DNA of 57,780 bases. It comes from Clostridia bacterium (GTDB lineage: Bacteria > Bacillota > Clostridia > Peptostreptococcales > Anaerovoracaceae). Below, piece after piece: positions 46,675 to 55,156 of the stretch. The notes beneath the pieces were generated by a model that was given only the letters and a program-made list of their open reading frames with translations, was not told the origin of the DNA and ran no database searches. Where the stretch lies: positions 1 through 57,780 of the forward strand of contig JAUNMH010000012.1 of the NCBI GenBank assembly GCA_030537495.1, given 5' to 3'. How positions within the stretch are numbered: position 1 is the first letter of the stretch; the number at the start of each line of letters is the position of its first letter. Made by a program: the position numbers and the translations under genes.

Positions 46675-46743
46675 CATCGTCATTAGACAATGCAGCTCTA
46701 TCATTTCTGGCACATTCATGGCGCTGGGGTTTCCCAGTACCAA
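46675..46743 (-). repeat. Dispersed repeat copy A
   Basis: Read on the minus strand: TTGGTA, 21 bp, AATGTGCCAGAAATGATAGA, then GCATTGTCTAATGACGATG. The first block to the second is exactly 27 bp in all four copies seen (A-D). The surrounding gap 46481-47071 has no gene. Confidence 0.7.
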
Positions 46744-46933
46744 AATCAGAAAAGTCTCTACCGCGCACTATAGATTTTTCGTAAAATCCGGCACTTTCTA
46801 ATGGGTTTACGCCTTCTCTTCGATATGGAGCCTTGACATTTTCTAACATTTTTGTTCGTTTTCAGCGATTTTCATAGAAGAAGCGTGTATAGTATGCCCT
46901 TTCACGTATATAAATACATTGCGCAGCTCTCCA

Positions 46934-47002
46934 TTGGTACTGGATTTATGAATAGCTACAAATGTGCCAGGACTGATGTGCCACATCGTGATTAGGCGAT
47001 GC
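46934..47002 (+). repeat. Dispersed repeat copy C (inverted to copy A)
   Basis: TTGGTA at 46934 and AATGTGCCAG at 46961 keep the 27-bp register. The following block CATCGTGATTAGGCGATGC is flipped relative to copy A. Confidence 0.65.
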
Positions 47003-47014
47003 AAAATGTAAAAG

Positions 47015-47066
47015 GCTCTCGTTTCACGGCCGCGCTCTTTCGGGTTCGAGTCCCCTGATTATATGC
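47015..47066 (+). pseudogene. Decayed tRNA-like fragment
   Basis: TTTCACG (an anticodon-loop-like sequence, as in tRNA-Glu) is followed by CGGGTTCGAGTCCC, a T-arm, then a non-matching acceptor. No 5' half, D-arm or CCA is present. It faces tRNA-Arg across the terminator and looks like a tRNA remnant. Confidence 0.35.
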
Positions 47067-47071
47067 GCGTA

Positions 47072-47108
47072 AATTAAAATAGACACCCGTCTGGGTGTCT
47101 ATTTTAAT
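47072..47108 (-). terminator. Terminator of tRNA-Arg
   Basis: A perfect 17-bp stem with a GTCT loop beginning at the last base of the tRNA CCA; the distal half contains TATTTTAATT. Confidence 0.8.
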
Positions 47109-47185
47109 TGGTGCGCCATAAGGGACTCGAACCCCTAACCTTCGCATTCGTAGTGCGCTACTCTATCCAATTGAGCTAATGGCGC
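47109..47185 (-). tRNA. tRNA-Arg (anticodon ACG)
   Basis: A 77-nt cloverleaf: acceptor GCGCCAT/ATGGCGC, D-arm GCTC/GAGT, anticodon loop CTACGAA (ACG), T-arm AGGGG TTCGAGT CCCTT, discriminator A and encoded CCA. The first anticodon-stem pair (G27-A43) is a mismatch. The wobble A should be deaminated to inosine by TadA. Confidence 0.95.
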
Positions 47186-47248
47186 ATACCACCTAGTTGT
47201 ACGTATTATGGATCATCTTGTTGTTGCTATTATTTTTCGTACTTGTAT

Positions 47249-47277
47249 AGTATACACAAATTCACACTTGATGTCAA
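47249..47277 (-). promoter_or_regulatory. Promoter of tRNA-Arg
   Basis: TTGACA (47272-47277), 17-bp spacer, TATACT (47249-47254), about 60 bp upstream of the tRNA. Confidence 0.8.
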
Positions 47278-47426
47278 AGGTTTTTTCAATTTGGATAGGT
47301 TTTTTAGAAGATTTTTTAGAGGATTTTCTATTATCTCTAGTCTTTATGGCGTTTCGTTGTCCTAGCAGTTCATTAACGACTTCGCGAGACTCTCTGCGCA
47401 GCCTCAAGCTGCCGCCAACTTCTTCA

Positions 47427-48830
47427 TCATGCCTCGCGGTACTCTCCGCAGATGCCTTCTTCGCTGGCATTGCTTTCATCGCTGGCGTTACCTCCAATGC
47501 CGGCATCTCCGTCTTCGCAAAGCAGCTTCTTGTCTGTGTGTTGCTTCAAGATTAGGGCAGTGATGAAAGTAACCACCTGGCCTAGAGGAATGGAAAGCCA
47601 AACTGCTGTAATCTTCATAGCTGAAGGCATCAGCAGCGGCAGGATGCAAAGAATTGCCAAGGTGCCAAGTGGCTCGCCATAAACTAGGATATATGAGTAA
47701 GTTGTTTTTTCAGTAGCATATAAGTAAGTTGTAGTTACACGAATGATGCTCAGCAAAATTAGAGTTGCTAAGAACCAAGGGATGTACTTGATTACATCCA
47801 GGTTTGCTTCAGGCGATGCACCGAAAAGCAGGCCGATTTTTTCGCGATAAAGGAAGACAACTACAACGAATATGGCTCCGATTGCTGCAGCGGTTTCGTA
47901 CGCGAGTCTGCGGTTTAACTTGATGCCACGGATGTTTCCTTCACCGAAGTTCCAACTGATTAGAGGCTGGCTTCCGTCGCCAACACCCTGGAACAACATG
48001 TAGCTTATACAAAGAACGTAGTCGATGCAGCCGAAAACTGCAACAGCCTGGTCGTCCCCATATAAGAACAGAAAGCGGTTCATAAACAATAAAGTAAGGG
48101 TAGGTGAGAATGCCAGACCAAAAGGTGACAGTGCAACCTTGAAAAAGCCACCCCACATGCCGCCAAGCTCAGAAACCGGCGGCATATGTAGAGCAACTTT
48201 CTTCGTTTTGAAGAAAATCACCGACATTACCATAGTCACAGCCTGTCCAATGACAGTCGCCCATGCTGCACCAGCCATGCCGTAATGAAGTTCCCAAACG
48301 AAAAGGAAGTCAAGCACGATATTAGTTAAGAATCCCATAATCATAGCAATCATGGCAAATCTAGCACCGTTCATATTTCTAATAAAAGGCACGAATCCCG
48401 TAGCCAGCAGCTGAAACAGCGTGCCTAGTGCAATTACTCGCACATATTCAGCACCCATTTCAAGAAGCACGCCAGACGCGCCCATAAGCTCAAGAATCAG
48501 TTCCGTCGTGAAGTAGATCAAAACCGTCAGAATCAGGCTCACCACAGCCATAAGCAGTATACTCGCCGTAAAACATTCTTCCGTCTTCCTAGCCTCACCC
48601 TGAGCGCTGAGAATCGTGTAACGAATTCCTCCCGCAAGGCCAAGACCAGTGCCCACAGCCATTATGAAAGCCGCCACCGGGTAACCAATTGAAATTGCCG
48701 CGATACCATCGTCGCCCATCTGATTTCCAATAAAGAAACCGTCAACGATTGTATAGACTCCCGACAGCGCAAAAGCCAGCACCGACGGAATTACATACAT
48801 AAAAAATTTCCTTCTTCCGCTTATTTCCAT
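47427..48830 (-). CDS. MATE family efflux transporter
   Basis: A 467-residue transporter with 12 predicted membrane helices in two halves. VDGFFIGNQMGDDGIAAISIGYP in the first helices and FQGVGDGSQPLISWNFGEGN in the second half are MATE hallmarks. It likely exports cationic drugs or metabolites with Na+ or H+. It starts immediately after the MarR stop (TAAATG). The last ~30 residues form an acidic tail with a twofold NASDES/NASEEG repeat. Confidence 0.92.
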   Translation of the reverse strand: MEISGRRKFFMYVIPSVLAFALSGVYTIVDGFFIGNQMGDDGIAAISIGYPVAAFIMAVGTGLGLAGGIRYTILSAQGEARKTEECFTASILLMAVVSLILTVLIYFTTELILELMGASGVLLEMGAEYVRVIALGTLFQLLATGFVPFIRNMNGARFAMIAMIMGFLTNIVLDFLFVWELHYGMAGAAWATVIGQAVTMVMSVIFFKTKKVALHMPPVSELGGMWGGFFKVALSPFGLAFSPTLTLLFMNRFLFLYGDDQAVAVFGCIDYVLCISYMLFQGVGDGSQPLISWNFGEGNIRGIKLNRRLAYETAAAIGAIFVVVVFLYREKIGLLFGASPEANLDVIKYIPWFLATLILLSIIRVTTTYLYATEKTTYSYILVYGEPLGTLAILCILPLLMPSAMKITAVWLSIPLGQVVTFITALILKQHTDKKLLCEDGDAGIGGNASDESNASEEGICGEYREA

Positions 48831-49265
48831 TTACTTCATCCCCCTCTTCATTTCCTTCTCAAACACAGTGTTGAACAGAAAAATGGAGTCAATCATCTGC
48901 TGCACGCGCTCCTCGCCCATGATGTGGAAGACTTTTTCCTCCATGTCGTACAGCGGTGCCAAAAGCTCTTCACCGAATTTTCGCCCCTCATCGGTCAAAA
49001 CCACCAGCTTCTCACGTCGGTCATTCTTCCCGCACGTGAGAGTAACATACTCCTGTTCCAGAAGTCCCTTAATTACAGTATTAACCGTCTGTTTGGGAAT
49101 TCCCGTATAATCTGCAATCATCTTCTGTGTTATGTAATCCCCGTGATCCAGTTCATAAAGAACCATCAGCAGGTTAGAATTAATGTTTTTCCATGCAGCC
49201 CAGTCTTCATACAGCGCATTGGACTGTCCCCAGACCTCCCAGAATTTTTTTCTTTCTAATGACAT
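48831..49265 (-). CDS. MarR family transcriptional regulator
   Basis: A 144-residue winged-helix regulator: TQKMIADYTGIPKQTVNTVIKGLLEQEYV is the HTH and GKNDRREKLVVLTDEGRKF the wing. The ATG at 49265, with AAGGAAG upstream, is preferred over a GTG nine bases earlier. It sits directly before the MATE gene and an inverted repeat overlaps the promoter, so it probably represses itself and the pump until a ligand binds. Confidence 0.92.
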   Translation of the reverse strand: MSLERKKFWEVWGQSNALYEDWAAWKNINSNLLMVLYELDHGDYITQKMIADYTGIPKQTVNTVIKGLLEQEYVTLTCGKNDRREKLVVLTDEGRKFGEELLAPLYDMEEKVFHIMGEERVQQMIDSIFLFNTVFEKEMKRGMK

Positions 49266-49299
49266 ATAGTCCACTTCCTTATCAATGTAGTCTTATTTA

Positions 49300-49314
49300 G
49301 GACTATTATAGTCC
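49300..49314. promoter_or_regulatory. MarR operator palindrome
   Basis: GGACTAT T ATAGTCC, a perfect 7+7 palindrome that contains the -10 of the marR-MATE promoter; a further TAGTCC half-site lies at the start codon. Confidence 0.65.
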
Positions 49315-49333
49315 CTATATAAGTACTCGTCAA
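49305..49333 (-). promoter_or_regulatory. Promoter of the marR-MATE operon
   Basis: TTGACG (49328-49333), 17-bp spacer, TATAAT (49305-49310) inside the palindrome. Confidence 0.8.
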
Positions 49334-49396
49334 GCCGTTTCTCTCATTTTCCTGCAAAATTCCCCAAACTTTCCCATATATCTCCCCAAAAAATTC

Positions 49397-49431
49397 AACA
49401 GCGGATTTGCCCCCACAACAAATCCGCTGTT
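49397..49431 (-). terminator. Terminator of the murA-fbp operon
   Basis: AACAGCGGATTTG/CAAATCCGCTGTT, 13 bp, followed on the minus strand by GAATTTTTT, 40 bp after the fbp stop. Confidence 0.85.
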
Positions 49432-49471
49432 TATTCTTTGATAGTTTTGATAAGAGTTTCCGCTGCGTTGC

Positions 49472-51421
49472 TTAGTAGCGCTGCTTTAGAATACCCTTTC
49501 TATAAGCATCGATTAACAGTTCAAGCTGGCGAACCTGTTCGACAAGCTCAACGCCTTGATCAGTATCGATAACTTTCATTCTTTGAGGTAACACCTGCAC
49601 CGTCTTCATAACCGGCGAGTTGAATACCTGTGTGCCGTCCTCTCGCATCGGGATATACGGCTGATGCTCTGCAATAGCCATGAATCTCGAGTTGAAGATG
49701 AACGTGTAACCGGCGATTCCCGTCTGTTTCTGGTACGCCTTTGAGAGGCCGCCGTCAATTACATAGAGAATGCCACCACCCTTAATAGGGCTTTCACCAT
49801 CTTTGAGCTTAACTGGAACATGTCCGTTTAAGATTTTGGAACGAGTTGGATCTAGTCCAAACTCACGAAGAATGAATTCGCAAGGCTCCCTTCTCTTAAT
49901 GTGCTCATAATAATAGTTTGTTTTTTCCTTATGTGTCTTCTTGTCAGCAATGAACAATCTTTCAAAAGTTGTCATCTTGTCCTTACCAAACATAGGAGAC
50001 ATTCGGCCAAGCCACATATACCACATTATGTCCCCACGTCGTCCGATTTCAGTTGACTCATCCGGTGAGAAGTAGCATTTTCTTGCTTCGTCATCAAAGT
50101 AGTCCATAAGAGCTTTGCCCTTGAGACTTTCTCCGTTGACCCTTACTTCTGTAAACGTTCCGTCTTCGTTCATCGGAATACATCCGTGGTACAGCAGATT
50201 GCCGTTAATTTTCTTATACATAGCACCATGGCTATATAAAAAGCTAATATGTTTCTGGAGTTTTTCTGAGTTCACAGCTGATGCTTCAAGAGCGTTAAGA
50301 ACAGCCTCTTCTTCAGCTGTAAGCTTGTACGGATCCTTAGGATCAACGGTCGGCAGATTCATGTCTGCCATCTCGTACTCTACGCCTTCAACAGTAACAG
50401 TTCCCTTTTCCCAATTAATCTTATCGAGAAGAAGTCTGTTATCCATGTCGTACTCTGGGTGAGCTTTGATGCGCTGACCTTCAACCTTAAACTGCATAAC
50501 CGCAATTGCCTTATGCATCTTTGCAGCCAGTTCCTCATTAATAGGAACGTACTGGTTGTCCTCAATAATTTGAGGCATAAATCTCTTGCACGGGTCGTTT
50601 CCATAAACTCTCTGAGCAAAAGTTGCCAGCATACGCAAGCTGATTCCGTAGCCTACCTCCAGCATATCTATATTGTTATATCTTACATTAATTCTAATCA
50701 CATTAGTCAGGCATGCCCAGTTACCGATTGCGGCCCCCATCCAAAGCACGTCGTGATTTCCCCACTGGAAGTCAACATCGTGATAGTCGCATAGGAAATC
50801 CATAATAGTATCCGGATGCGCACCTCTATCGAAAATATCTCCGATAATGTGAAGCTGGTCAACAGCCAGTCTGCTCGTTGCCTCAGCAAGCTCAACTATA
50901 AATTCCTCAGCCATTCCGCACTCAACAATGGAATTAATAATTGCCTCGTAGTACTGTGCTCTGTTTTCATCGTCATCAGCATGAAGCAATTCATCCATAG
51001 CGTAGTCAAAATACTTTGGAAGTCTGTGTCTCACCTTGGAACGTGTATACTTTGTTGACACTGATCGACAAATAGTCACAAGTCTATAAATAGCCGTAGT
51101 GCACCATTTATCAAAGTTAATATTACTCTTTCTTCTTCTTTTAAGTTCTGCCTGCGGGTCGTATATCAAAGCCGCCAAAGCTTCCCTATCCTCTTCATTT
51201 AATATTCTACCATAATGCTCATCTATCTTATGCTTAATCGTACCTGAAGCACTCTTCAGCATATGAATAAAAGCCTCGTGTTCACCATGAAGATCGCTAA
51301 GGAAATACTCTGTGCCCTTTGGCAAAGCGAGAATAGCATTCAAGTTAACTATTTCCGCCGTTGCTGCACGGACATTAGGATAATCCTTTGATAAAAGTTC
51401 CAGCAATTTAATGTCTGCCAT
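49472..51421 (-). CDS. fbp: Fructose-1,6-bisphosphatase class III
   Basis: A 649-residue enzyme of the Firmicute-specific class III, a calcineurin-like phosphatase for gluconeogenesis. Metal motifs are SDLHGEHEAF near 43, GDIFDRG near 192, WGNHDVLWMG near 220 and NGHVPVK near 530. Length is standard. It follows murA by 14 bp. Confidence 0.96.
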   Translation of the reverse strand: MADIKLLELLSKDYPNVRAATAEIVNLNAILALPKGTEYFLSDLHGEHEAFIHMLKSASGTIKHKIDEHYGRILNEEDREALAALIYDPQAELKRRRKSNINFDKWCTTAIYRLVTICRSVSTKYTRSKVRHRLPKYFDYAMDELLHADDDENRAQYYEAIINSIVECGMAEEFIVELAEATSRLAVDQLHIIGDIFDRGAHPDTIMDFLCDYHDVDFQWGNHDVLWMGAAIGNWACLTNVIRINVRYNNIDMLEVGYGISLRMLATFAQRVYGNDPCKRFMPQIIEDNQYVPINEELAAKMHKAIAVMQFKVEGQRIKAHPEYDMDNRLLLDKINWEKGTVTVEGVEYEMADMNLPTVDPKDPYKLTAEEEAVLNALEASAVNSEKLQKHISFLYSHGAMYKKINGNLLYHGCIPMNEDGTFTEVRVNGESLKGKALMDYFDDEARKCYFSPDESTEIGRRGDIMWYMWLGRMSPMFGKDKMTTFERLFIADKKTHKEKTNYYYEHIKRREPCEFILREFGLDPTRSKILNGHVPVKLKDGESPIKGGGILYVIDGGLSKAYQKQTGIAGYTFIFNSRFMAIAEHQPYIPMREDGTQVFNSPVMKTVQVLPQRMKVIDTDQGVELVEQVRQLELLIDAYRKGILKQRY

Positions 51422-51435
51422 TATGAAGTCCTTCC

Positions 51436-52707
51436 TTAACCGTCAATTTTCAATATCGTTGCACCAAGAGCCTTGAATTTTTCAATGAACTTTTCGTAGC
51501 CTCTCTCAATATGATAAATCTCAGCTATTTCAGTCGTTCCCTCAGCAACAAGGCCTGCCAGTACCATGGCAGCTCCCGCTCTCAGGTCAGTTGCAATAAC
51601 CTGGGCACCTTCAAGCTTCTTGCCTCCGGTTATGATGGCTTTGTTGGTTCCGTCGGTTTTGATATTGGCGCCCATACGGTTAAGCTCGGCAACATGCATG
51701 AAACGATTTTCGAAAACCGTCTCGATGACCGTGCTTTCGCCTTCTGCCGTTGTGAGAAATGCCATGAACGGTGACTGAATATCCGTTGGGAAACCTGGGT
51801 ACGGCAGAGTTTTGATATCTGTCGCAACCATATGCGGATTTTCGTTAGCGATGACGTACATGCCTTCGTCAGTCATTTCAACCCTTACGCCGCACTCTCT
51901 CAGTTTTGCTGTAATTGGCTTTACGTGGTCAGGCACTATGTTCTTTATCAAAATCTGACCTCTTGTAATTGCCGCCGCCAACATATATGTTCCTGCCTCA
52001 ATTCTGTCAGGAACCACTGTGTGAGATGCGCCCTTCAGTTTCTCCACACCTTCAATTTTAATTATATCAGTTCCGGCACCTTTAATTCCAGCCCCCATCT
52101 TATTTAGGAAGTTAGCTAAATCAACGATTTCCGGTTCCTTTGCAGCGTTTTCAATAATGGTTGTACCCTTTGCCAAAACAGCTGCGGTCATAATGTTTTC
52201 TGTTGCTCCAACGCTTGGAAAGTCCAGATAAACATCTGCACCTACCAGGCCATTTTCTCCTGCTCTTGCTTCGATGAAGTTGTCCTCAATTACAACAGTT
52301 GCACCTAAGGCTCTGAAACCCTTAAGATGCAGGTCGATAGGTCTCTTTCCAATGCTGCATCCGCCTGGTGAATAAACCTTAGCGCTACCTGTTCTAGCAA
52401 GCAGAGGTCCCATAATTAGAAATGATGCTCTCATCTTGCTTACAAGCTCATAATCAGCTTCATTGGACTTAACCTGAGGGGTATGGATCCTAAGAACTGA
52501 CTCCTCGACTTCATCAACCTCTGAACCAAGAGAGCGTAAAATGTCTTTCATAACAGCCACATCTCTAAGCTCAGGAACGTCTCTTATGACACACTCATCC
52601 TCAGCCAAAAGTGCTGCCGCCATAAGAGGAAGTACTGCATTTTTTGCACCACTAATAACGACCTCACCATTCAATGGGCCACTTTTTTGCACTAAAAATT
52701 TTGCCAC
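51436..52707 (-). CDS. murA: UDP-N-acetylglucosamine 1-carboxyvinyltransferase
   Basis: A 423-residue enzyme transferring enolpyruvate from PEP to UDP-GlcNAc, the first committed step of peptidoglycan synthesis. K22 in SGAKNAVLP and the catalytic C117 in PGGCSIGKRPIDLH (fosfomycin target) are present. The GTG start has GGAGG seven bases upstream. It forms an operon with DUF948, abrB-like and fbp genes; murB is 32 kb away. Confidence 0.97.
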   Translation of the reverse strand: MAKFLVQKSGPLNGEVVISGAKNAVLPLMAAALLAEDECVIRDVPELRDVAVMKDILRSLGSEVDEVEESVLRIHTPQVKSNEADYELVSKMRASFLIMGPLLARTGSAKVYSPGGCSIGKRPIDLHLKGFRALGATVVIEDNFIEARAGENGLVGADVYLDFPSVGATENIMTAAVLAKGTTIIENAAKEPEIVDLANFLNKMGAGIKGAGTDIIKIEGVEKLKGASHTVVPDRIEAGTYMLAAAITRGQILIKNIVPDHVKPITAKLRECGVRVEMTDEGMYVIANENPHMVATDIKTLPYPGFPTDIQSPFMAFLTTAEGESTVIETVFENRFMHVAELNRMGANIKTDGTNKAIITGGKKLEGAQVIATDLRAGAAMVLAGLVAEGTTEIAEIYHIERGYEKFIEKFKALGATILKIDG

Positions 52708-52735
52708 TTTAAGCCTCCATGTCTTGCGTGTTTTT

Positions 52736-52978
52736 TTATAGCTGCTTAAGTTCTTCTAGACACTTAGCGCAGATCATCTTTCCATGAACGTCCTTAACAT
52801 CTGACACTTCACCACAGAAAATGCATGCAGGCTGATACTTCTTCAGCATAATATATTCTCCGTCGACAAAAACCTCCAGAGAGTCCTCAGTTTTAATTCC
52901 TAAATTTCTTCTTAATTCTACCGGAATAACCACTCTACCTAAAGTATCTACCGGTCTTACGATTCCTGTTGCTTTCAC
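52736..52978 (-). CDS. AbrB-family regulator with C-terminal zinc-ribbon-like tail
   Basis: An 80-residue protein. Residues 1-48 are the AbrB/SpoVT swapped-hairpin DNA-binding domain (TGIVRPVDTLGRVVIPVELR). The tail has C-x2-C...C-x2-C (CIFCGEV, ICAKC), likely binding zinc. The GTG at 52978 follows AAGGAG by eight bases and gives the family N-terminus. AbrB-type proteins control transition-state genes in Firmicutes; targets are unknown here. Confidence 0.9.
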   Translation of the reverse strand: MKATGIVRPVDTLGRVVIPVELRRNLGIKTEDSLEVFVDGEYIMLKKYQPACIFCGEVSDVKDVHGKMICAKCLEELKQL

Positions 52979-52996
52979 AATAACATCTCCTTTCAA

Positions 52997-53386
52997 TTAC
53001 TTCTTTGACTTTTTCCTTTTATTTGGAGCTGTGTCCTTATCATCAGTTATATCGTCACTCTCACTACTGCTGTTCTTCTTTGCCACTGATGCAACTGCAT
53101 TTACAGCCTTCGCAACGCTTGCCACCATTCCAATGACACCTTTTTCGCTGCGAACCGTACCTGCAATTTCTGAAACAGCACTCTGAACATCTCTAACGAT
53201 TTCATCAACCTCCACCGCCTTATTGGCAGCGACCTGTGAAACAACACAAGCGTCATCCAAAATCTGATTGGTTTTCTTAATTGTCGTTACTAAATTCTTT
53301 GCAGCTACTATCAAGTAGACTATCAAAACCACCAGCGCGGCCAAAATCAGCCATATCAAAGCTTCTCGTACATCTATAGTAACCAT
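52997..53386 (-). CDS. DUF948 membrane-anchored protein
   Basis: A 129-residue protein with one N-terminal membrane helix (about 8-29), an amphipathic helical middle typical of DUF948 (general stress YtxG-like), and a disordered lysine-rich tail. Function is unknown. It leads the abrB-murA-fbp operon with AAAGGAGG upstream. Confidence 0.75.
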   Translation of the reverse strand: MVTIDVREALIWLILAALVVLIVYLIVAAKNLVTTIKKTNQILDDACVVSQVAANKAVEVDEIVRDVQSAVSEIAGTVRSEKGVIGMVASVAKAVNAVASVAKKNSSSESDDITDDKDTAPNKRKKSKK

Positions 53387-53416
53387 CTAAAAAAACCTCC
53401 TTTAATTTTCCCATAT

Positions 53417-53445
53417 ATTATACAATTTCTTCCAATGTTTGGCAA
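53417..53445 (-). promoter_or_regulatory. Promoter of the DUF948-abrB-murA-fbp operon
   Basis: TTGCCA (53440-53445), 17-bp spacer, TATAAT (53417-53422), about 30 bp before the DUF948 ATG. Confidence 0.75.
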
Positions 53446-53479
53446 TATTTTTCTTGTTAAATTTCAAGCAAAATTTACC

Positions 53480-54223
53480 TTATATACCAAAGTTTTTCTC
53501 GTAGATTTCGCAGATTTCTTCGGTATATTCCCCATTCTCATTACGCACCGCTAGCGGTTCCAACAGCCTCAGCTGCCTGTTTCCGTTTTTCACGCAGTGT
53601 ACTAAAAGAATGTTGGGTTTTTCCATAGGCTTACCGCTGACAAATCGCAGTTCCTTAGGCTCCAGCCTGTGCTTCCTGCAGCTTTCGCAAATGTCGATAA
53701 GTCTCCCTGGCCTATGTACCATGTAGAATTCGCCCTTATCTTTCAAGAGCCACGCCGCCCTGGCGATAAAATCGTCCAAATCTGCCGTCGTCTCATGTCT
53801 CGCGATCATCTTCGCCCTGTTTGCGCTTTCGATGCCACAATTCCCAGCAGTATACGGTGGGTTTGACGTAACTATATCAAAACCTTCTCGGTGCACCTCA
53901 TCCAGTTTTTTTATATCGCTTTTTATGAACTCCAGTCTATCCGTCAAATTGTTGTATTCTCTGTTTTTTTCTGCCAACTGCCATGAAGCTTCCTGAACTT
54001 CAACTCCATAGATTTTTCCAGCTTTCGTCTTATGTGAAAGTATCAGCGGCACGATTCCCGTTCCTGTTCCCAGGTCAATTATTCGGCTTTTTTCTCTTCG
54101 CGCAGCAGGCGAGCCTGATGCAAAATCAGCAAGGAGAACCGCGTCTACACCGTAACAGAATTCCTGTGGGTTTTGATAGATGTGGATACCCCCAAACCCT
54201 GTATCGTCAAGTCTAAGTTCCAT
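53480..54223 (-). CDS. trmN6: tRNA1(Val) adenine-N6 methyltransferase family
   Basis: A 247-residue class I SAM methyltransferase. The SAM loop DLGTGTGIVPLIL near 50 and the amino-methylase motif SNPPYTAGN near 120 place it with TrmN6/YfiC, which in Escherichia coli methylates A37 of tRNA1(Val). Substrate in this organism is inferred from family. It begins 2 bp after ricT and ends the tmk-holB-ricT run, a conserved Firmicute order. Confidence 0.9.
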   Translation of the reverse strand: MELRLDDTGFGGIHIYQNPQEFCYGVDAVLLADFASGSPAARREKSRIIDLGTGTGIVPLILSHKTKAGKIYGVEVQEASWQLAEKNREYNNLTDRLEFIKSDIKKLDEVHREGFDIVTSNPPYTAGNCGIESANRAKMIARHETTADLDDFIARAAWLLKDKGEFYMVHRPGRLIDICESCRKHRLEPKELRFVSGKPMEKPNILLVHCVKNGNRQLRLLEPLAVRNENGEYTEEICEIYEKNFGI

Positions 54224-54225
54224 AA

Positions 54226-55152
54226 TTAATCCTCAATTAGGTTCTTGATTTCGTCGATGTACTTTTCGTCAACGCCATCGAAAATGTCGTTAACCTTGTT
54301 ATCGTGATGCTTGCGCTTGCCAATTCTCTTGATTTCCTCTTTCTTGTAAGTCAGAATGTCAGCACCTAGCTTTTCCTCTCCGTCTTCGTCTTTCTCGCCA
54401 GTGTAAAGTCTAACCTTAACCTTGCTTTCAAGGATGTTTGTGTCAACAACCTTAGCCATGCCGTCGGGAGTTTTGATCTTTTCCCCATTATCCGGCAGAC
54501 CTTTGCGAAGTTCCAGATAAACGTCATTTTCGTATTTCAGGCAACACATAAGCCTTCCGCAAATTCCGGAAATCTTAGTTGGATTAAGTGAAAGATTCTG
54601 AACTTTTGCCATTTTAATGGAAACGGGCTGGAAGTCTGACAGCCAGGAACTGCAACAAAGCTTTTTTCCACAAGGTCCGATTCCGCTCAGCATCTTCGCC
54701 TCATCTCTCACACCAATCTGGCGCAGTTCAATTCTCATCTTGAACACACCTGCAAGATCCTTTACTAATTCCCTAAAGTCAACTCTTCCATCCGCAGTGA
54801 AATAGAAGATGATTTTTCTGCTATCAAATGTATATTCCACGTCAATCAGCTTCATCTCAAGATTATGCTTCTCTATTTTTTCCTGGCAAAGTTCTAACGC
54901 CTTGCTTCGTTTTTCCTCATTTTCCTGATGACGTTTCTCGTCTTCTTCTGTAGCAAATCTTACTATTTTCTTCAAAGGCTGAATTACGGTTTCTTCCTTA
55001 ACATCCGTAATTCCAAGGGTTATAGTACCATATTCCAAACCCCTTGCTGTCTCTACAATTACGTGGTCATTAACCTGCACATCAAATTCATCAGGATCAA
55101 AGTAGTACACCTTTCCGGCACTCTTAAACCTTACTCCTGCTACTCTAACCAT
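54226..55152 (-). CDS. ricT: RicT / YaaT (PSP1 domain) protein
   Basis: A 308-residue PSP1-domain protein. GPCGKKLCCSSWL near 160 and GRLMCCLKYEN near 200 hold the cysteines that, in the RicAFT complex of Bacillus subtilis, bind [4Fe-4S] clusters and aid RNase Y processing and sporulation. The ATG at 55152 follows GGAGG; the earlier TTG overlaps that site. It lies just after holB, a conserved order. Confidence 0.94.
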   Translation of the reverse strand: MVRVAGVRFKSAGKVYYFDPDEFDVQVNDHVIVETARGLEYGTITLGITDVKEETVIQPLKKIVRFATEEDEKRHQENEEKRSKALELCQEKIEKHNLEMKLIDVEYTFDSRKIIFYFTADGRVDFRELVKDLAGVFKMRIELRQIGVRDEAKMLSGIGPCGKKLCCSSWLSDFQPVSIKMAKVQNLSLNPTKISGICGRLMCCLKYENDVYLELRKGLPDNGEKIKTPDGMAKVVDTNILESKVKVRLYTGEKDEDGEEKLGADILTYKKEEIKRIGKRKHHDNKVNDIFDGVDEKYIDEIKNLIED

Positions 55153-55156
55153 ATAT

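Noticed and set aside
47213..47506. 97-codon minus-strand ORF after the MATE gene
   Set aside because: It overlaps the MATE 3' end in another frame and runs through the tRNA promoter.
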